Positions 61,107 to 64,000 of a stretch of 64,000 nucleotides of DNA are shown in pieces (the stretch's first letter is position 1; each line of letters starts with the position of its first letter). The notes under the pieces are model-generated. The model ran no database searches, was not told the origin of the DNA, and worked only from the letters and a program-made list of their open reading frames with translations. The position numbers were made by a program, and so were the translations under genes. This DNA is from Spiribacter roseus (GTDB lineage: Bacteria > Pseudomonadota > Gammaproteobacteria > Nitrococcales > Nitrococcaceae): NCBI RefSeq assembly GCF_002813635.1, contig NZ_CP016382.1:558001-622000 (forward strand), written 5' to 3'.

Positions 61107-62418
61107 CCTCATCGCCGGCTTACTGTCCGGTCTGCCGCTGTGGATGGAGGACACGCTGCTTCTGGTGGTGGCGTTGCTGCCGGTGGTCGTGATCGGGGCG
61201 CTGGTGCTGCGCGGTTTCGCTGTGGGTCCGCTCCTGTCAGCGCTGCTACGGCGGCAGGTCTGGGTGAGCGTCGTGTTTACCGCGCTGATCGCGATCTCCA
61301 TCGGGATCGGCGTCGGGTTGATCGCGCAGGAACGCGGCCTGCGCGAGGGCAGTGCGCGTGCCGCCGATAAGTTTGAAGTCATCATCGCCGCGCCGGGGAG
61401 CGAGATCACCGCCATGTTGGCCGCTGTCTATCTGCAGCCTTCGTCGATTCCGCTGATCGATGGGCCGACCTATGCACGGGTGGCCGAACATCCCAATGCC
61501 GACCTCGTGGCACCGTTGGCCTTTGGCGATAGCTATGAGAACGCGCCTGTCGTGGGGTCGACGCCCGCCTTCGTTGAGTATCTCTCTGAAGGGCTGGCCG
61601 ATGGCCGTGTCTTCGCCACCGAGACCGAGGCCATCGCGGGCGCACGAACGCCGCTTGGCGTCGGCGATCGTTTTGCGCCCCAGCACGGGCGGGGCGATGC
61701 GGCTGAGGGAGCGCACGGGGGCTTCGAATATCAGATCGTGGGGCGGATGCCAATGACCGGTTCGCCCTGGGATCGCGCCTATATCGTGCCTGCCGAATCC
61801 GTCTGGTCGGTGCATGGCCTGGCTAATGGCCATGCCCCCGACTGGGACGGGTCCGTCGGCGCACCCTTCGATCCCGCCTACTTTCCCGGCACCCCGGCAG
61901 CGATCGTCAAGGCCGATACGCTAGGCGGGGCCTATGTGATGCAGGCCCAGTTCAACACCGATCGCACCATGGCCCTATTCCCGGGCACGGTTCTGTCGCA
62001 GTTGCATGCGTTGATGGGCGACATCCGGCAGGTCATGTCGATCCTGGCCGCGGTGACGCAGGTGCTGGTCACTGTGGGGGTGTTAGCCGGGTTGATGATG
62101 CTGACGCGGCTGCTATCGCGCCGCCTTGCGCTTCTGCGGGCACTGGGCGCGCCACGACGATTCAACTTCGCCCTGACCTGGTCCTACGCCGTCACGCTGA
62201 TTGTGGTGGGCGCCGCGTTGGGGCTTGCGCTTGGCAGCCTGCTGACGCGGGTCATCTCGAGCGTGATCACGGAACGGACGGACATCCTTGTGACCGCATC
62301 GCTGGGCTGGTCTGAACTGCACCTGGTCGGCGCCTTCGTGAGTCTGACGGCTCTGTTGGCGCTGATTCCGGCGTGGCTGACGATGACCCGACCGGTCGTG
62401 CGCGACCTACGCGGCTGA
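61099..62418 (+). CDS. FtsX/MacB-like ABC permease
   Basis: A 439-residue permease: an N-terminal pair of hydrophobic segments, a helix at about residue 55-75, a periplasmic domain (about 80-310), and three C-terminal helices with LLSRRLALLRALGAPRR as coupling segment. Pairs with the LolD-like ATPase. The periplasmic domain could handle a metal-loaded or lipidated partner. Confidence 0.88.
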   Translation: MPDLIAGLLSGLPLWMEDTLLLVVALLPVVVIGALVLRGFAVGPLLSALLRRQVWVSVVFTALIAISIGIGVGLIAQERGLREGSARAADKFEVIIAAPGSEITAMLAAVYLQPSSIPLIDGPTYARVAEHPNADLVAPLAFGDSYENAPVVGSTPAFVEYLSEGLADGRVFATETEAIAGARTPLGVGDRFAPQHGRGDAAEGAHGGFEYQIVGRMPMTGSPWDRAYIVPAESVWSVHGLANGHAPDWDGSVGAPFDPAYFPGTPAAIVKADTLGGAYVMQAQFNTDRTMALFPGTVLSQLHALMGDIRQVMSILAAVTQVLVTVGVLAGLMMLTRLLSRRLALLRALGAPRRFNFALTWSYAVTLIVVGAALGLALGSLLTRVISSVITERTDILVTASLGWSELHLVGAFVSLTALLALIPAWLTMTRPVVRDLRG

Positions 62419-62436
62419 TAACAGAAGGAGTTACCG

Positions 62437-62931
62437 ATGCCTCGGAAGTTTCTGATTTCTCTTGCTCTCGTTTTCGGACTGGTCGGGCCCTCTGCCCAGG
62501 CGGCTGAGGACGGCCATGAAGACGACCATTTGTCGACGGCGGGCGATGTGCGCCTGCTCCACGGGTGGACTCGGGCGACCACAGCCGACAATGCGCTCGT
62601 ATTCGTCGAAATCGAGAACACCGGCAGCACGCCCGTCACTCTGAGCGGTGGCGCGACGGAACTGGCCGAGAGCGCGGCCCTGGTGGGCTTCACGCTCACG
62701 GACGGTAAGCCCAGCTATCCCGAGTTGCCGGGCCTGCCGGTGGCGCCCGGTACCCAGATGGTGCTGGCCCCACAGGGTGTAGCGCTGCGGCTCGACGGGC
62801 TGTCGCGGGATTTGACTGAGGGCGATCGCTTCGACTTGACGCTTGATTTTGCCGAGACCGAGGCGGAGTTGACCGTCGAGGTTGAGGCCGCGGACGCGAC
62901 TCAGCACGGTCACGCCGGTCACGCGCATTGA
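62437..62931 (+). CDS. PCu(A)C-like periplasmic protein with His-rich ends
   Basis: A 164-residue exported protein of the PCu(A)C copper chaperone fold (HGWTRATTADNALVFVEIENTG, about 40-61). The usual copper motif H-x10-M...H-x-M is missing; the equivalent positions read LVGFTLTDG and ALRLDG. His-rich stretches at both ends (EDGHEDDH after the signal and HGHAGHAH at the C-terminus) could bind metal instead. AGAAGGAG precedes the ATG. Coupled to tlpA by a TTGA overlap. Confidence 0.75.
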   Translation: MPRKFLISLALVFGLVGPSAQAAEDGHEDDHLSTAGDVRLLHGWTRATTADNALVFVEIENTGSTPVTLSGGATELAESAALVGFTLTDGKPSYPELPGLPVAPGTQMVLAPQGVALRLDGLSRDLTEGDRFDLTLDFAETEAELTVEVEAADATQHGHAGHAH

Positions 62932-63488
62932 TCGGTTGGGCCTGGCGGATCGCGCTTCTGGCGCTGGTGCTAATCACGCTACCCGCCGGGGCGCAGCCGG
63001 TTGACGAGGGGGCGCGCCTGGATGACCTGCTCGTCGGCGAGATGGCTCAGCTCCAGGTTCAGACGCGGTCCGTGCCGGACGTTGCCTTTGATGGTGCGGA
63101 CGGTACGCCGATGACGCTCGGGGCCTTTGCGGGCAAATATGTCCTGGTCAACTTCTGGGCACACTGGTGCACACCCTGCCGCGAGGAGATGCCGCACTTG
63201 TCGGACCTGCAGGCCGAAATGGGTGGCGAGGCGTTCGAAGTCGTGACCATCGCGGTGGGGGGCAATCGCGCCGGTACCATGGAGAGCTTTCTGGAGGAGG
63301 TGGGCGCACGGAACCTGCCGCTCCATACCGATCCGGGCGGCGACCTGTCGGGCGCGATGGGCGTACTGGCCCTGCCGGTGTCCGTGCTCATCAACCCCGA
63401 TGGTCAGGAAATTGCGCGGTTTCAGGGGGCGGCCGATTGGGCAAGCCCGGAGGCGTTGGAGCTGGTGCGCTACCTCATAAAGAAATGA
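62928..63488 (+). CDS. TlpA-like thiol-disulfide oxidoreductase
   Basis: A 186-residue thioredoxin-fold protein with an N-terminal signal anchor and the active site WCTPC (WAHWCTPCREEMPHL), cis-Pro in ALPVSVLINPDG. It probably reduces cysteines in the periplasm, for example on a metal-binding partner of the operon. The start is a TTG overlapping the previous stop. Confidence 0.9.
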   Translation: MIGWAWRIALLALVLITLPAGAQPVDEGARLDDLLVGEMAQLQVQTRSVPDVAFDGADGTPMTLGAFAGKYVLVNFWAHWCTPCREEMPHLSDLQAEMGGEAFEVVTIAVGGNRAGTMESFLEEVGARNLPLHTDPGGDLSGAMGVLALPVSVLINPDGQEIARFQGAADWASPEALELVRYLIKK

Positions 63489-63681
63489 GATAGCGTGCTG
63501 GCAAGGATTTTTGCTCCGGCAAGGGCTAGCCATGAGACGAAGAGGTCGCCCAGCTTTTTGGCGACGCTAGCGAGCTGGCCTCGACAGTTAGGGTGGCACC
63601 GCGACATGGCGTATTCGTATCGTTCAGAGCTTTCCGAATTGTGGGATCACTCACGGAAATAGCGGAAAGTGCACGATGGCG

Positions 63682-63999
63682 CTACACCAATTCCTTTTCA
63701 ACACGTTTGGCGTCTGCAACGGCGCCGCCCATGAGGGCAAAACCGTTGAGGCGATCACCGCTGTAGTGGTTCCAGCGGCCTTCCTGTGCGGCAACCCACT
63801 TGCCATGACTGGACGGTGGATAGACAGCAACGGGGCATAGCGTTGTCTTGATGATGATCGTGTCAGGCGTGCCATCGTAGACCGCGGTGTTTCCAGCAAG
63901 CGTTGTTCCGATGACGCTCGCCTGGCGGCGGAGTGCACGTACATAAGGACGGATGACACCCCGGTGTTCCACGCAGTCCCCTAGGGCAAAGATACACCC
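63682..63999 (-). CDS. Rubredoxin-reductase-like flavoprotein, C-terminal part
   Basis: The last 105 residues of an FAD-dependent pyridine nucleotide oxidoreductase, running off the right edge. GCIFALGDCVE is the final FAD motif (GD), followed by RPYVRALRRQASVIGTTLAGN, VIKTTLCPVAVYPP and GFALMGGAVADA. This matches rubredoxin-NAD+ reductases (AlkT/RubB), which pass electrons to rubredoxin. The ATG at 63972 is internal. Confidence 0.75.
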   Translation of the reverse strand, partial: GCIFALGDCVEHRGVIRPYVRALRRQASVIGTTLAGNTAVYDGTPDTIIIKTTLCPVAVYPPSSHGKWVAAQEGRWNHYSGDRLNGFALMGGAVADAKRVEKELV

Positions 64000-64000
64000 G

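Noticed and set aside
1-64000. CRISPR arrays, tRNA, rRNA and prophage
   Set aside because: I saw no regularly spaced repeats, no cloverleaf with conserved TTCGA arm, no rRNA segments and no phage structural genes.

Overview
The window is high-GC, densely packed bacterial DNA. It reads as a chromosomal segment of a halophilic gammaproteobacterium, most likely Ectothiorhodospiraceae and Spiribacter-like. This is inferred from family content, not from a marker gene: a sarcosine/dimethylglycine methyltransferase for glycine betaine synthesis, acidic secreted proteins, a phasin, persulfide/thiosulfate genes, TRAP and ABC uptake systems, and no rRNA or tRNA gene to test it with.

Layout. 1-9350: end of the betaine methyltransferase gene, a membrane protein with a JAMM-like motif, phasin (with a good promoter and terminator), secreted gamma-glutamyltransferase, several small enzymes, a DUF1778/GNAT toxin-antitoxin pair and lipoproteins. 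9350-17905: an accessory island of lower GC. It begins with an IS3-type transposase scrap and carries a methyltransferase plus PLD/helicase/DUF3427 unit, a divergent nuclease/DUF2075-helicase gene, and a RhuM-Fic gene with a shifted C-terminus. Both large helicases carry a LexA/UmuD-like self-cleavage module. 17920-22111: lipoproteins (one a broken YceI gene) and a complete TRAP transporter. 22167-25678: sulfur genes (YeeE/YedE permease, secreted rhodanese, persulfide-dioxygenase-like MBL enzyme) with a candidate operator.

25705-30373: a VOC protein, a two-gene unit of unknown function whose second member is a free-standing DUF3320-like protein, a CDF metal exporter, HAD and YaiI. 30395-35661: a complete Opp/Dpp-type ABC importer with fused ATPases. 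35686-39941: FrnE-like DsbA, carbonic anhydrase, homocysteine methyltransferase, serine hydrolase, EamA exporter. 39963-49325: acetamidase, an AcoR-like regulator with a degenerate AAA+ domain, and a divergent SDR plus glycerol/polyol-type ABC operon with two ATPases. Two TGTCCA-N5-TGGACA operators lie between the divergent units.

49329-58315: a seven-gene leftward operon with three cyclic-di-GMP proteins, an OsmC-hydrolase fusion, a TVP38 protein, a mercuric-reductase-like flavoenzyme and DUF3047. 58402-63488: alkaline phosphatase behind Pho-box-like repeats, then a probable metal operon (CPFC protein, LolD-like ATPase, FtsX-like permease, PCu(A)C-like protein, TlpA). The right edge holds the C-terminal part of a rubredoxin-reductase-like flavoprotein.

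The most interesting signals are the two divergent helicases with LexA-like modules, the AcoR-like regulator without a sigma-54 loop facing its likely operators, the DUF3320 pair, and the metal operon.
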